Made by a program: the position numbers and the translations under genes
The notes under the pieces: generated by a model
What the model was told of the DNA's origin: nothing
Databases searched by the model: none
What the model saw: the letters and a program-made list of their open reading frames with translations, nothing else
Source: Symsagittifera roscoffensis
Lineage: Eukaryota; Xenacoelomorpha; Acoela; Convolutidae
Length of the DNA stretch: 64,000 bases
Direction: 5' to 3'
NCBI RefSeq assembly: GCF_963678635.1
Contig: NC_087062.1
Coordinates: 32,647,651-32,711,650 of the forward strand
Part shown: positions 40,419 through 50,846 of the stretch, in pieces
Position numbering within the stretch: the first letter of the stretch is position 1
Layout: every line of letters starts with the position of its first letter

Positions 40419-41235
40419 TTTGATATCAGTTGTTAATTTGAACGACCGCTAAAACGTTTACAGCATATGCTTGAAAACGTTGGCAAAATCACAATGCAAA
40501 TGATATTATATAAAAAGTACTTAACGATATGCTGAAGCAAGTTGCATTTTTTTCAAATTGTATTTGCAAAAATAGTATTAAGTATCATAGTTGGCCACAT
40601 TTAGCTAAGTTACCAAATAAGTGATCAGACTCTTAATATTGCCGAGCTGAGACTGAGAGGTTTACGCATGAGTTTACTGAATGAATTTCATAATTGTTTA
40701 AATCGATTTTTCGCGAAAGAGGTCAAATAATGCTAACAGGTGTTTTGAACTGATATGAGTTTTTGAGTCATGAAAATGAATTTATTATTCCGGCAATTTA
40801 TCCTCGAGGCAAAATAGTCATCAAGCGAAATGTTCTGCTGTTTAAGGAGGACCGCTGTTGTGCCCCTTCATTTTTGATTGATATATTTGGCTATTCCGGG
40901 TCATTTAAATTGCCTCGCCCTCAAGCCGGGTTAAGTTGCCTCGCCTCAAGCCGGGTTAAGTTGCCTCGCTCTCAAGCCATATTTTTTGGCTATTCCGGGT
41001 TGGGTTAAGTTGCCTCGTCCTGAACCACCGACCCTTGGACTGAGAGGCGGAAAGTTATTGGTCTGTCCGTTAACTTTATTTTCCTTTCCTAGAATGTTCA
41101 AAAAGTACTGTCAAACCGGGAATGAAATTGGTGAATTAATCTTAAATTTGGTTTTAGTTAGTGCCTTAGAGAGATCTTAGGTTCAATTATTCTTAAATTT
41201 GAAAAATCAAAAATTATCATTTTTTCACTTTTCAG
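40419..41235. promoter_or_regulatory. Divergent region between the ABCG2-like (-) and RIC1-like (+) genes
   Basis: About 820 bp separates the two start codons, so regulatory DNA for both genes must lie here or in leader introns. A G/C-richer minisatellite occupies 40910-41027; the rest is AT-rich. A clean acceptor (tttttcacttttcag) ends at 41235, five bases before the RIC1-like ATG, and no partner donor was identified. Confidence 0.45.
40910..41027 (+). repeat. Minisatellite of ~25-bp units in the divergent promoter region
   Basis: Units beginning ttgcctcg.. and ending caagccgggttaag at about 40910, 40936 and 40961, with a diverged unit at 41011 after an interrupting ggctattccggg block that also precedes the array. 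Confidence 0.8.
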
Positions 41236-41477
41236 GGCTAATGTTATATCCATATGGTGCACCCAGCATCGCCAGAAGTCTGAGCGATACCATTGCCCTG
41301 GATTTCTCACCCGATGGCAACCTAGGTGCTCTCATTTCAGACACTTGTCTGAGCATAGTGCTGCTGTTGCCAGTGAGTAAAATCAGCAGCTGCACTAGGG
41401 CCACGAAGTCTCTACGAGAACTGGGAGTGAACGAGGCCGTCATTTGGAGCGATGAGAGCAACAAAGTCGCTGTCTCG
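41236..41477 (+). CDS. RIC1: RIC1-like Rab6 exchange factor subunit, coding exon 1
   Basis: Thirteen consecutive coding exons on the plus strand, 41241 to ~62350, give ~566 aa of the N-terminal beta-propeller part of a RIC1 homologue; the human protein is 1,423 aa, so the gene continues beyond the window. In fungi and animals RIC1-RGP1 is the nucleotide-exchange factor for Rab6 at the Golgi. This exon has the ATG at 41241 (MLYPYGAP; RIC1 proteins start M-YF-GWP) and the first propeller strands (IALDFSPDG, AVIWSDESNKVAVS). It ends TCG|gtgaga in phase 0. All later exon phases are consistent with one open frame. Confidence 0.85.
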
Positions 41478-41640
41478 GTGAGATGTTTCAATGATAATAA
41501 AGCAATTCAAGCTTTTTGAGATTTTAGAGCTCATAATTTGTAAAAGTTTCGTATTTCTGATTTTATCCGTAACGGCTATTTTGATGAGCTTGAACATTGA
41601 GAAGGGCTTACGTTTGCTTAGATTAATTGTTCAATTTTAG

Positions 41641-41711
41641 ACAGCGAATGGAAGCTGCATCATCTTTCAAGTTATGACACAGCGCTTACCAGATGTCGAA
41701 CTCTATCAAAC
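41641..41711 (+). CDS. RIC1: RIC1-like, coding exon 2
   Basis: 71 nt after caattttag; encodes TANGSCIIFQV.., which aligns with the conserved TANGYILFFHI of RIC1. Ends AAC|gtaaga, phase 2. Confidence 0.9.
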
Positions 41712-41885
41712 GTAAGAAGACCATTAATTGCTTCATATGAAATAAGACGTCTTTTCATTGGAACTCAATCATGTGATGTCGAGTTGGGGATTGCTTGTGT
41801 TCTTTTTTCTCCAAAAGTTTGGATAATTGAGAACAGAAGTAATTGAAGGTACTACAGGATTATAAGGAGTACTAAAATGCTTCAG

Positions 41886-41969
41886 AATTCACTCCTTGAA
41901 GAGGACAGCTTTCGCAGACTACGCCTTGTCTCAATTGGCAGTGATATCACTTGGCACGAAGATTGAATC
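41886..41969 (+). CDS. RIC1: RIC1-like, coding exon 3
   Basis: 84 nt after tgcttcag, donor ATC|gtaagt. Encodes SLKRTAFADYALSQLAVISL. Frame joins the exons on both sides. Confidence 0.8.
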
Positions 41970-42158
41970 GTAAGTAACTTGCATGTTTGAAAGAATTTCA
42001 AAAATCGAATAACATCACCATTTGTGACTCAAGGTATAGACATCAAGGTCTATAGGTTCGCTGAGATTTTTTTTTGCTGTGGGGTGAAATATTTAGATTT
42101 CAATCGAAAAAGTTCTAAGAATCCGTCATTTTTTAAGCTCACCGAGTTTTAATTACCC

Positions 42159-42570
42159 TTGCGATATAGGGGGATTTAAGATTGGGGGACGCTCCCCTCT
42201 CAGGGATTCTACCCCCTCATCAACCAAAAGGTCTCCCATTTTGGTATTATTTTATAACATCCATTTTCGGCCGACCAACCGTAAAATTTTTCAAAAGGAG
42301 TCTTCGGTGAAAATGTATACCAATTTTTGAAGGGGGCGCCGAAAAAACCTGCCGATTTTTTTTGTCAAAATTTTTCCAAAATTGCACAAAAATGCCGTTG
42401 GCCAATTTTTTTGAAAATGCCTGCAGCGCAAAAAAAGAGTTAAACTAGGGTATTTCTAGTGTTCTGGAGCGCTCGGAAAATCAATTTGGTCGACTTGAAA
42501 AAAAGGTCGACGAAATTTCGAATTTTTTTTTTGAAAATCTCCCCTCGAGAAAATCTTAGGTCCGCCTCTG
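42159..42570 (-). mobile_element. hAT-like MITE (copy 2) in RIC1-like intron
   Basis: Reverse-complement relative of the MITE at 23027-23306: it ends ..aggtccgcctctg, shares the gaaaatctcccctcgagaaaatctta end, the tctcagggattctaccccc block and the ttcggccgaccaaccg block. The left end is degenerate and no clear 8-bp duplication remains, so it is older. Confidence 0.7.
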
Positions 42571-43896
42571 TAAGCAAGGCTATTGCAATCAGGTACTACA
42601 TGAGTTTTCATCTCGTGAATAGCTTTGTTCACAAATTGGGCAATTTAGAATGAATGTTAATTTTAACGTAGAGACCATAATCTAGGTCCGGTAGCAATTA
42701 ATGGAGTTCGCTTCAGACAGTAATTATTTTCTCGAATAAGTTTTTTTTTCCGGATACGTGGTTTTAGTCCTAGTTTCCGTCTATTCAAAAGTTTGAATTA
42801 AATAAGAGGTGTTTATTTTGTGGTGTAAATGTGACGGTGTTGAAGTTGTCAATTTTTACAGGAAGTAATTTCAGCGTTTTTTTTAATTAAACTAATATGC
42901 TCCATGCTTGTGTGCTTAAGCACTTTATCGTTTGCATAAAAACCGAAAGTAAATTTGTCTTGACATCCTGGTAAGCTTCTGGTAAATCCAAAGATTAAAA
43001 TTTTCCTTCGAAGATTCAAAGCGATTTGATCAGAACAATTTTAATAGCTCACTGATACGGTTTTCTTAAACAGTGAAACTATAGTATCCATAAACAATAA
43101 TGCCACACTGAACATTAGTGACAACGTTTTGAAGCAGTACCCCACTCTTGAAGACACTAATCTAGGTCAGGTGTTTTTGTTTGTTTTTATTTTAGAACAA
43201 ATATTTAAGTTCGTTCACTGTCAAATTTTTATTTCACGTTTTTTGACTTTTCATTTCTTGTTAATTTCATTTGCTTTTACTTTTTTTCAAGTCAGGCATT
43301 GTTTTGAAATTTTATATCTCTTCTACCGCTCGACATTTCTCTTCTATTTTATATCTCTTCTACCGCGGTAAGCCAGGGTATTGCAATCGGATACTAGACC
43401 TTTTTTTCCGTTAATAACTTTGTTCACAGGACTCATTTGAACTCTTTTCCTGAAGACTGTTTTAGCAACAAATTTAACGCATTTTGTGCGTTTTAGCATT
43501 TTAAGTATCTGCTCGAAAATTGTTTTTGATGTTGGTTGTTTATGTTGGACTCGATTTGATTTGTTAAAATTTTGTTATTATTTTTTTTAAAACTTTTTTT
43601 CGGCCTGATAGGTTTCGGCTGATATTACATATGCCTCATACTGCGTCGTTCGACGAGCGACAAATGTCTAGTGTGCGTGTGTCTGTGAGGACTAGGAGGA
43701 CCTAATAACGTTTAATCTATTAGATATTTAAAACGGGCTTCACTGACTTGCAACGCTTAAGCTTTTTTAACATATTATTTTTGCATGTTCAACGAAAGAA
43801 TTTTTTCACGTTTAAGCTATATCGTATATTGTAATGGTGAAGAATTTTTTTCTATTTTCCAGTTTGAATTCAGTGATTATTTCACCCAGTTAAAAA

Positions 43897-44640
43897 ACAG
43901 TAGCCCAATAGCGGGATGCTGTCAGGGTTCCCCCAGGGGTTGCAAAATTAGCTTCCAATTATGAATGCCCTAATCCTTTTAGTGTACGAGATACGACGTT
44001 TTTGTGTTTTTTTTTCAAAAATTTTTCAGAATACCTAAATTAATTTTTTTTTCATAATTTGAAATTCCCAGCCCTGTACTTGGGTGCTGTCAGATTACTC
44101 TCAAGGAATGCAAATCTTGTCTTCAAATTTGACTGCTCAAATAATGGTAGTTTTTTGAGATTTGACGCTTTTTGTGATTTTTTTAAAAAAAGTTAAGAAA
44201 ACTTCAGTTAATTTTTTTCTTCTAAGTTTGGAATTCGCAACCCTGTAGTTGGGATCTATAAAGTACTCTACGATGTTGCTAATCTTGCCTCCAAATATGA
44301 CTGCTCAAATCCTTGTAGTTTTATAGATATGGTTTTTTTGTGAATTTTCAAAATTTCCCAGAAAACTGAATTTTTTTTTCAAATTTCGAAATTGTCAACC
44401 CTGTAGTTGGGGGCTATACAGTACTCTCAGAGGATTGCAAATTTTGCCTCCGAGTTTCTCATGAGGCCCTTTAAGTTTTCGATATATGACGCTTTTATGA
44501 CTTTTCAAAATTGGAATAAAAAAACTTAAAAACTTGAAATTACCAAACCTGTAATTGGGTACTGTCAGAGTTCACTAAAAGGCTGCAGATCTTGTTTTCA
44601 TTATATGCGGTTTTTTTTATGAGTTGACAAAAATTTGATG
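43897..44640 (+). repeat. Diverged tandem array of ~160-bp units in RIC1-like intron 3
   Basis: Four to five head-to-tail units, recognisable by cctgtagttggg followed by ggc/atctatacagtactctcagagg and a dyad of T-runs. Unit starts are near 43900, 44072, 44241, 44399 and 44548. Units differ at many positions, so the array is old. The neighbouring intron sequence (42.6-43.9 and 44.7-45.3 kb) is T-rich with no feature I recognise. Confidence 0.75.
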
Positions 44641-45334
44641 CATTGGAGGTGCGTTAAACGCTAGTAGTCTTAAATTAGTCTTGATTTTTTCTTTTCTTTT
44701 TGGGATTAATAGGTTTCGCTAATTTTACTTCGGCTTAGTTGCCTCCTATTGTTTAATTTGACGAGCGAACAAAGTTTTTTTTTGCGTTAGCGCGCGTGTG
44801 TGTGTATGCGTGTGTGCTGAAAGAATTAATAACTTTTTATAAGACTTGTTGAATTTTTTCAGCTTTAAGTGTTTGTTCTAAGGTATATTCGGCTTTGTTA
44901 CCGCTTGACAAACTTTCACCTGCTTTTGTTTATTTGACTTTCTATTTTATTTCACACGTTTTTTGTCGTGGCATGTTCTTGTTTAAAAACTAGCCATATT
45001 CATTTTGATCCTATCTAGTGCTTTCGAGATTCACGATTTTTTTCTAGTTTTTTTGGTCAACTAGCCTGGAGGCCTAACCCGAAGGCTAATAATTTAGATT
45101 GGCAAGAACGCATATAACCAGCATCCATTAAGTTATGACCTACTTGCAAAACTTCACCTGATAAATTGCAGCGGACGTGCTATTTGAACACCAGCTATCA
45201 TATGATTGCTGGGCTTTATAGCTACCGGAGCGCCACGTTTTTTTCCCGTAAACACCATTGTCCGCAGGACTCAAGGTACACAACTTTGTACTCCTAGCTC
45301 ATTATGAATTCGAATTTTGTAGTGTCTCTCGCAT

Positions 45335-45412
45335 AATTAGTCTGGTGGTAACGAATACGCTTGGGACGGCAAAGGTCCTGGGTTCGAATCCGACCAGGAC
45401 CAGTTTTTTCAA
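45335..45412 (+). repeat. tRNA-derived SINE-like sequence 1
   Basis: It has an A-box-like tagtctggtgg and a perfect B-box ggttcgaatcc (45381-45391) followed by a pyrimidine/T tail. The flanks fold into a 7-bp hairpin (gtcctgg/ccaggac) rather than a tRNA T-arm, so I do not call it a tRNA gene. Confidence 0.5.
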
Positions 45413-45857
45413 ACGATAAAATCTTCCGGTTCAAAAGAGTTTCGGCCTATTGTTTGTCTGCTTATGTTTTGTCGGCTTAGTTGCCACATCTAAGAATCGT
45501 TTATCTACGCTGTAAACAATTTTCACTGCAGTTTTTTTTAGCATTTTAAAAATCTGGCCGAGTCGAAATTTGCTTCTCTTATTTGTTGTAATTTTAGCAG
45601 CTCGATTTGTTAAAATTTCACTTTTTTTTCATTTTTGTCTTTTTTTGGCTCAATAGTTTTCGGCTCAGTTAATATCCACTTAGTGGCCTCTTATTGCGTC
45701 GTTGCGACCGAAAAAAGTTTTTGTGCGTGTGTGTGTGTGTGCTCTGGGGTGAAAGGACTTAACTTTTTTTTTCGGCGTGAAGGGATTTAGCTCAGAAATT
45801 TTTGGCTTCGCTACCGCTTGGTAATTATAAATTAAAATCCAATCAATTACACGGCGC

Positions 45858-45930
45858 ATCTGGCTTAAAAGTAAATCAGCAGATTGAGATGGCAAAGGTT
45901 TGCGGTTTGAATCCGGCCGGGCTCTTTTTT
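45858..45930 (+). repeat. tRNA-derived SINE-like sequence 2
   Basis: B-box-like ggtttgaatcc at 45904-45914, then ggccgggctctttttttgcaaa. The tail ttttttgcaaa is shared with the copies at 46.0 and 55.1 kb. Confidence 0.45.
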
Positions 45931-45989
45931 TGCAAACTAGAGGTTTCGTGCTTTTTCGGATTATCATCCGTTTTTTTGTCTGCTTGGTT

Positions 45990-46085
45990 CCCGTAGCTCG
46001 ATGGTTCAGCTTCATTTCAAGCTTGAGACGACAAAGCCCAAGAGTTCAATTCCAGTTTGAGACCTGTTTCTGTTTTTTGCAAATA
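45990..46085 (+). repeat. tRNA-derived SINE-like sequence 3
   Basis: A-box tagctcgatgg (45994-46004), B-box gagttcaattcc (46042-46053), tail ctgttttttgcaaa. Head-to-tail with copy 2, about 80 bp apart. Confidence 0.5.
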
Positions 46086-46568
46086 GAAAATTTTGGCTAA
46101 TTTAGATTATTGTCTGTCCGATTTTTTTCTGCTTGATTCCGCAGAAAGGACTTGTCTGCAAGCTTGCCTTCTTTTTAGCATTACCAAAGCTCTTTGTAGA
46201 GTTTCTAATGGTGCAGGCAATTTTGTTCCGGATATTTTGGACTTTTGTTGCGATTTTGATTGACAAAAACTATTTTTTGAAGGTTTTTATTCATTTTTTT
46301 TTCGTTTGAGTTTAATAATAGTCATTCTTGTTTGTATCGCAAGTGGCTCGAAGCTCAGCTTTGCCTCTGTGTTGTTGACTTTTATTCAGATTGCCCAATT
46401 CCGTGAAAAATACCATTCAAGTTAATTACATAAAAACACATTTCGTGTTCATATGCTACCTCGTAAAATCAGTGATTACACCTTCAAATTATTGTTATTA
46501 TTTTTTGATGGTGTAGGTTTTTGTATCAAGACATTGTATTGTGATGAAACTTATTTGAATTTGTTTAG

Positions 46569-46714
46569 ATTTTGCGGAGTGGGCAGTAAGTTCTGCGTGG
46601 CTGACGCGAACGGATACCTGAAGCAGTTCAATTGGTCAGACGGTCTCCTGGTCAAGAATCAGAGCAAGCCTCTCTCCACTATTCCATTTGCCTACGATCT
46701 TCACCCTTCAAGAG
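46569..46714 (+). CDS. RIC1: RIC1-like, coding exon 4
   Basis: 146 nt after ttgtttag. KFCVADANGYLKQFNW and STIPFAYDL correspond to the LLVCTADGLLHRLHW and CTVPFSVDL blocks of RIC1. Donor AGAG|gttgga, phase 1. Confidence 0.9.
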
Positions 46715-47576
46715 GTTGGAAAATCAATTGATTATTTAAACATCGCCGATAGAATTTTTTAAATGGGTCAAGGTCTAAGTTAAGTTTTGTACTTCGATGT
46801 TTGATCATGTGTTAGTGCGTCTGGTTTACTCTTCGTTTTATATTATTATCAAGCCTATGAAACCAGATAAGAGAAGATCAATGAGTTACCTACCCATTTT
46901 CAACTTCGTTTTGTTCGATCTGATAATCTAACTCCAACATGCAAAGCGTAGATCAAATAGATCTTGTTTTTTACTCTTTTACAAAATACGAGATTAAGAA
47001 AAAGAAGTAATTTTTCTACTGTCTAATTCTATTGTTTTTCCTAGCTGATGATAGTACGTCCAAACCACTCACAGTAGGGTTAAATGTTTGCTTCAGTTAT
47101 TTGGTATAAAGCTTCAATTGCTTAAACATGTTTTGTTTGACCGATAATCATTCAAATGATGTTTCAACTGTATTAGTTGACGTTTTGAAACCCCCTTAAG
47201 GTCGGAACTATTTTTGAAACTTTGTTGTTGTAATTTCGGTGAAGGTCCCATGATTCAGTGTTAACAAACGAAATAGGTTATTATTTTGCGAGATCAAATG
47301 TATTGCAATCTGAAACTGGAGTTTTCCCGAACAGATGTTTAAATTAAAAAGAACGAATTGATTTTCACTTATCTAGTTCGTGATGTTTTTTGTTGTTTCG
47401 TCAGAAAATTAATTAATTAATGGAATATTTTTAAATTTTGGGTACAATATTTCGGATAATCATGAAGATACGTATAAACAGAAATTGCTGATTGCTCTAT
47501 TTTCTGCTCGAAGCGCAATCTGTTTGGTAAACTGCCCAAGAAACCTGACTCATGATCCAGAGGCCCAGGTTTCAAT

Positions 47577-47706
47577 CCCGGTGAGAACCGGTTTTCTTAG
47601 ATGAATAGTATATCTGATTTGTATTTGCCACCTATTGATATCACTAATACGTGGCAAATACAAATCACATATTACTCTGTTAAGAAAAACTTCGGTTCTC
47701 ACCGGG
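47577..47706. other. Long hairpin (foldback) in duplication copy 1; repeated at 49048-49177
   Basis: The outer arms cccggtgagaacc / ggttctcaccggg and the inner arms gatttgtatttgccac / gtggcaaatacaaatc pair around a 19-nt loop; the intervening parts (ttttctta/taagaaaa) pair as well. The outer arms resemble tRNA T-arms, so this may be two tRNA-like SINE ends head to head, or a foldback MITE. Confidence 0.8.
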
Positions 47707-48371
47707 TTTGGAACCCGGTACTCTGACGCACGATGCAGATGTGCGCGCACGATTTAATCTGCAGGCATAACATTGTTCCCAAATTTGAAGAATACTCCGC
47801 CAGTTAATAAACTTACAGTTCTAGCGTATTTCGCAGACTGAGCTGGGTGTTACACTGGATATACATCTGATTCAAGACCTAGAAGCCGGGTTCTGTTCCC
47901 GCTGCCAGCGTTTTATGTTTCGTGAAGACAAAAAAAATTTATTTTAACGTCACCCACCGTTTTAGTGTCATGAATTGACTTTCCAGCAGAATAAAAAAAT
48001 TATCTATTGTTTTTTCAATCCTCTGTATTATTTTTAGTTCAGGAACATGTTCACAATATTAGCAAGTTCAGTGTGCTGTAATTCTGTGGTGGTCATTATC
48101 TATGTTTAAATGTCAATAAATGTAGCAAAGACACTGAAATAGGTCGTGATGATTTTTTTCAGGAATCATCCTTTTTTGCTGTCTCGTTTTTTTTCAGAGC
48201 AAAATCTAAAAAAAGGTTCTGGTTTGAGCGATGTGACTTTCTCGAAGCCTAGTTCAAAACTCATTTTCCAAATGCAAGGCAAAATATGCTGTCCATTGAC
48301 AAAAACTGAAATGGTTCTTTCAGATGGCGGTAAAGCGTGCCAACAATATAAGGCAATATAAAGTTTTCTTT

Positions 48372-48417
48372 AATTCTATAGAACAATTTGAAATGATGCA
48401 AATTGTTCTATAGAATT
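48372..48417. other. Perfect 19-bp inverted repeat; repeated at 49841-49886
   Basis: The arms aattctatagaacaatttg and their exact complement are separated by the 8-nt loop aaatgatg. The stem is unchanged in both duplication copies. Confidence 0.85.
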
Positions 48418-48600
48418 CAGAAAATGATCAACAGTAATACTGAAAGCTAAGTAAAATTTACACTGCAATGCTCACATATTTCTATTGGGATACAAAGTGT
48501 TTTCATCATAACTAGTATTTGTTTCATTTATTTTATGTAGGGGCTCCTTATAGCTCATAGGGGTTAAGTGTGATATAACATTTCAGCCCTTGTTATAGCT

Positions 48601-50059
48601 CATGTTTTGTTTGACCGATCATCATTCAAATGATGTTTCAACTGTATTAGTTGACGTTTTGAAACCCCCTTAAGGTCGGAACTATTTTTGAAACTTTGTT
48701 GTTGTAATTTCGGTGAAGGTCCCATGATTCAGTGTTAACAAACGAAGTAGGTTATTTTGCGAGATCAAATGTATTGCAATCTGAAACTGGAGTTTTCCCG
48801 AACAGATGTTTAAATTAAAAAGAACGAATTGATTTTCACTTATCTAGTTCGTGATGTTTTTTGTTGTTTCGTCAGAAAATTAATTAATTAATGGAATATT
48901 TTTAAATTTTGGGTACAATATTTCGGATAATCATGAAGATACGTATAAACAGAAATTGCTGATTGCTCTATTTTCTGCTCGAAGCGCAATCTGTTTGGTA
49001 AACTGCCCAAGAAACCTGACTCATGATCCAGAGGCCCAGGTTTCAATCCCGGTGAGAACCGGTTTTCTTAGATGAATAGTATATCTGATTTGTATTTGCC
49101 ACCTATTGATATCACTAATACGTGGCAAATACAAATCACATATTACTCTGTTAAGAAAAACTTCGGTTCTCACCGGGTTTGGAACCCGGTACTCTGACGC
49201 ACGATGCAGATGTGCGCGCACGATTTAATCTGCAGGCATAACATTGTTCCCAAATTTGAAGAATACTCCGCCAGTTAATAAACTTACAGTTCTAGCGTAT
49301 TTCGCAGACTGAGCTGGGTGTTACACTGGATATACATCTGATTCAAGACCTAGAAGCCGGGTTCTGTTCCCGCTGCCAGCGTTTTATGTTTCGTGAAGAC
49401 AAAAAAATTTATTTTAACGTCACCCACCGTTTTAGTGTCATGAATTGACTTTCCAGCAGAATAAAAAAATTATCTATTGTTTTTTCAATCCTCTGTATTA
49501 TTTTTAGTTCAGGAACATGTTCACAATATTAGCAAGTTCAGTGTGCTGTAATTCTGTGGTGGTCATTATCTATGTTTAAATGTCAATAAATGTAGCAAAG
49601 ACACTGAAATAGGTCGTGATGATTTTTTTCAGGAATCATCCTTTTTGCTGTCTCGTTTTTTTTCAGAGCAAATTCTAAAAAAAGGTTCTGGTTTGAGCGA
49701 TGTGACTTTCTCGAAGCCTAGTTCAAAACTCATTTTCCAAATGCAAGGCAAAATATGCTGTCCATTGACAAAAACTGAAATGGTTCTTTCAGATGGCGGT
49801 AAAGCGTGCCAACAATATAAGGCAATATAAAGTTTTCTTTAATTCTATAGAACAATTTGAAATGATGCAAATTGTTCTATAGAATTCAGAAAATGATCAA
49901 CAGTAATACTGAAAGCTAAGTAAAATTTACACTGCAATGCTCACATATTTCTATTGGGATACAAAGTGTTTTCATCATAACTAGTATTTGTTTCATTTAT
50001 TTTATGTAGGGGCTCCTTATAGCTCATAGGGGTTAAGTGTGATATAACATTTCAGCCCT
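48601..50059 (+). repeat. 1.47-kb tandem duplication in RIC1-like intron 4, copy 2
   Basis: Direct repeat of 47127-48590; differences seen are homopolymer-length changes, a small deletion near 48750 and scattered substitutions. Confidence 0.95.
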
Positions 50060-50444
50060 AATGGCCGTGATTTGAATTCCAAAAAAATTACACGGTTTAT
50101 TTTTTTTAGCACTTATTCAACCATTTTGCGGCGTTTTTAATAATTCGTTGGATGATGATTGCCTTCATATTCTAAAAACGCCAAATGGAGAATAAATTTT
50201 ACTTCGAATTTTTTCTTTCCTTTGGAACTTTACTACTTAATTTTCTTTAGTCTGAACATTCTCTACAACTTGAACTGCGACCGAATATCCCTGCTAATGT
50301 CTTTAAGTCTTTAATTGTTTTGTCCAGGCTCAAATTTAAACTTGATTTAAGACTTCTTTTTGAGATTCCTTTGTTAAATGTAAGGCTCATTACGCTCCTC
50401 ATAACAAAAGTTTACTTGACTAAGAAAATTTCAATATTAATTAT

Positions 50445-50846
50445 ATAGGTCGTGAGGATTTTTTTCAGGAAAAATCTTAAAATTTATTCAGGCTTTTGAT
50501 TCTCGAGTTGACTTTTGATTTTTTCAAGTTCAGTTCATTTACTTTGTAAAAAGGAAGACAAACTCCATTATCGAACAGCAAACATGAAAGGTGACGAAAA
50601 ACATGATCAACTTCTAGTTTCGAAAGAGGAATTTAATTTTCAGATTTTCCAGCGAGATAAAAAAGTTTACCTATGATCCAATTTTCTGAAATTGGGCGGT
50701 TTTTATCAAAAAAAAGCTTGTCCTGAGTTGTTCTAGAAATTCAATGAGCTGTACGGGCATCTATTTTTTCTTTGAAATTCAAAAATTGAGATCTTTTCAA
50801 AAAACTTGAGTTTCTTGACTCTCTTCCAATTTTCTGCTGGCTAGGT
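50445..50846 (+). repeat. Interspersed repeat family R, copy a
   Basis: One of at least six related ~200-480 bp segments in the RIC1-like introns. Shared landmarks are aggtcgtgatgatttttttcagg, a caaactccattat..gagcagcaaa block, a cagattttcc..gataaaa block, an aaattgggttaattttatcaaaaaa block, a ctgtaaggccatctattttttctttgaaattcaaaa block and a terminal ttggctatg. No ORF, so nonautonomous. Confidence 0.75.

Larger units (their letters stand above)
47127..48590 (+). repeat. 1.47-kb tandem duplication in RIC1-like intron 4, copy 1
   Basis: It begins catgttttgtttgaccg and ends tttcagccct. It repeats at 48601-50059 with a 10-bp gap and only a few substitutions and short indels. It contains two inverted repeats (see hairpin entries) and a tRNA-like B-box ggtttcaatcc. 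Confidence 0.95.

Noticed and set aside
43897-44640. CRISPR-like array
   Set aside because: The ~160-bp units are diverged tandem repeats without constant repeats and unique spacers, in a eukaryotic intron.
45335-45412. A functional tRNA gene
   Set aside because: The B-box is perfect, but no cloverleaf forms: the flanks of the B-box pair with each other as a 7-bp hairpin and no acceptor stem is found. SINE-like sequence is the better call.
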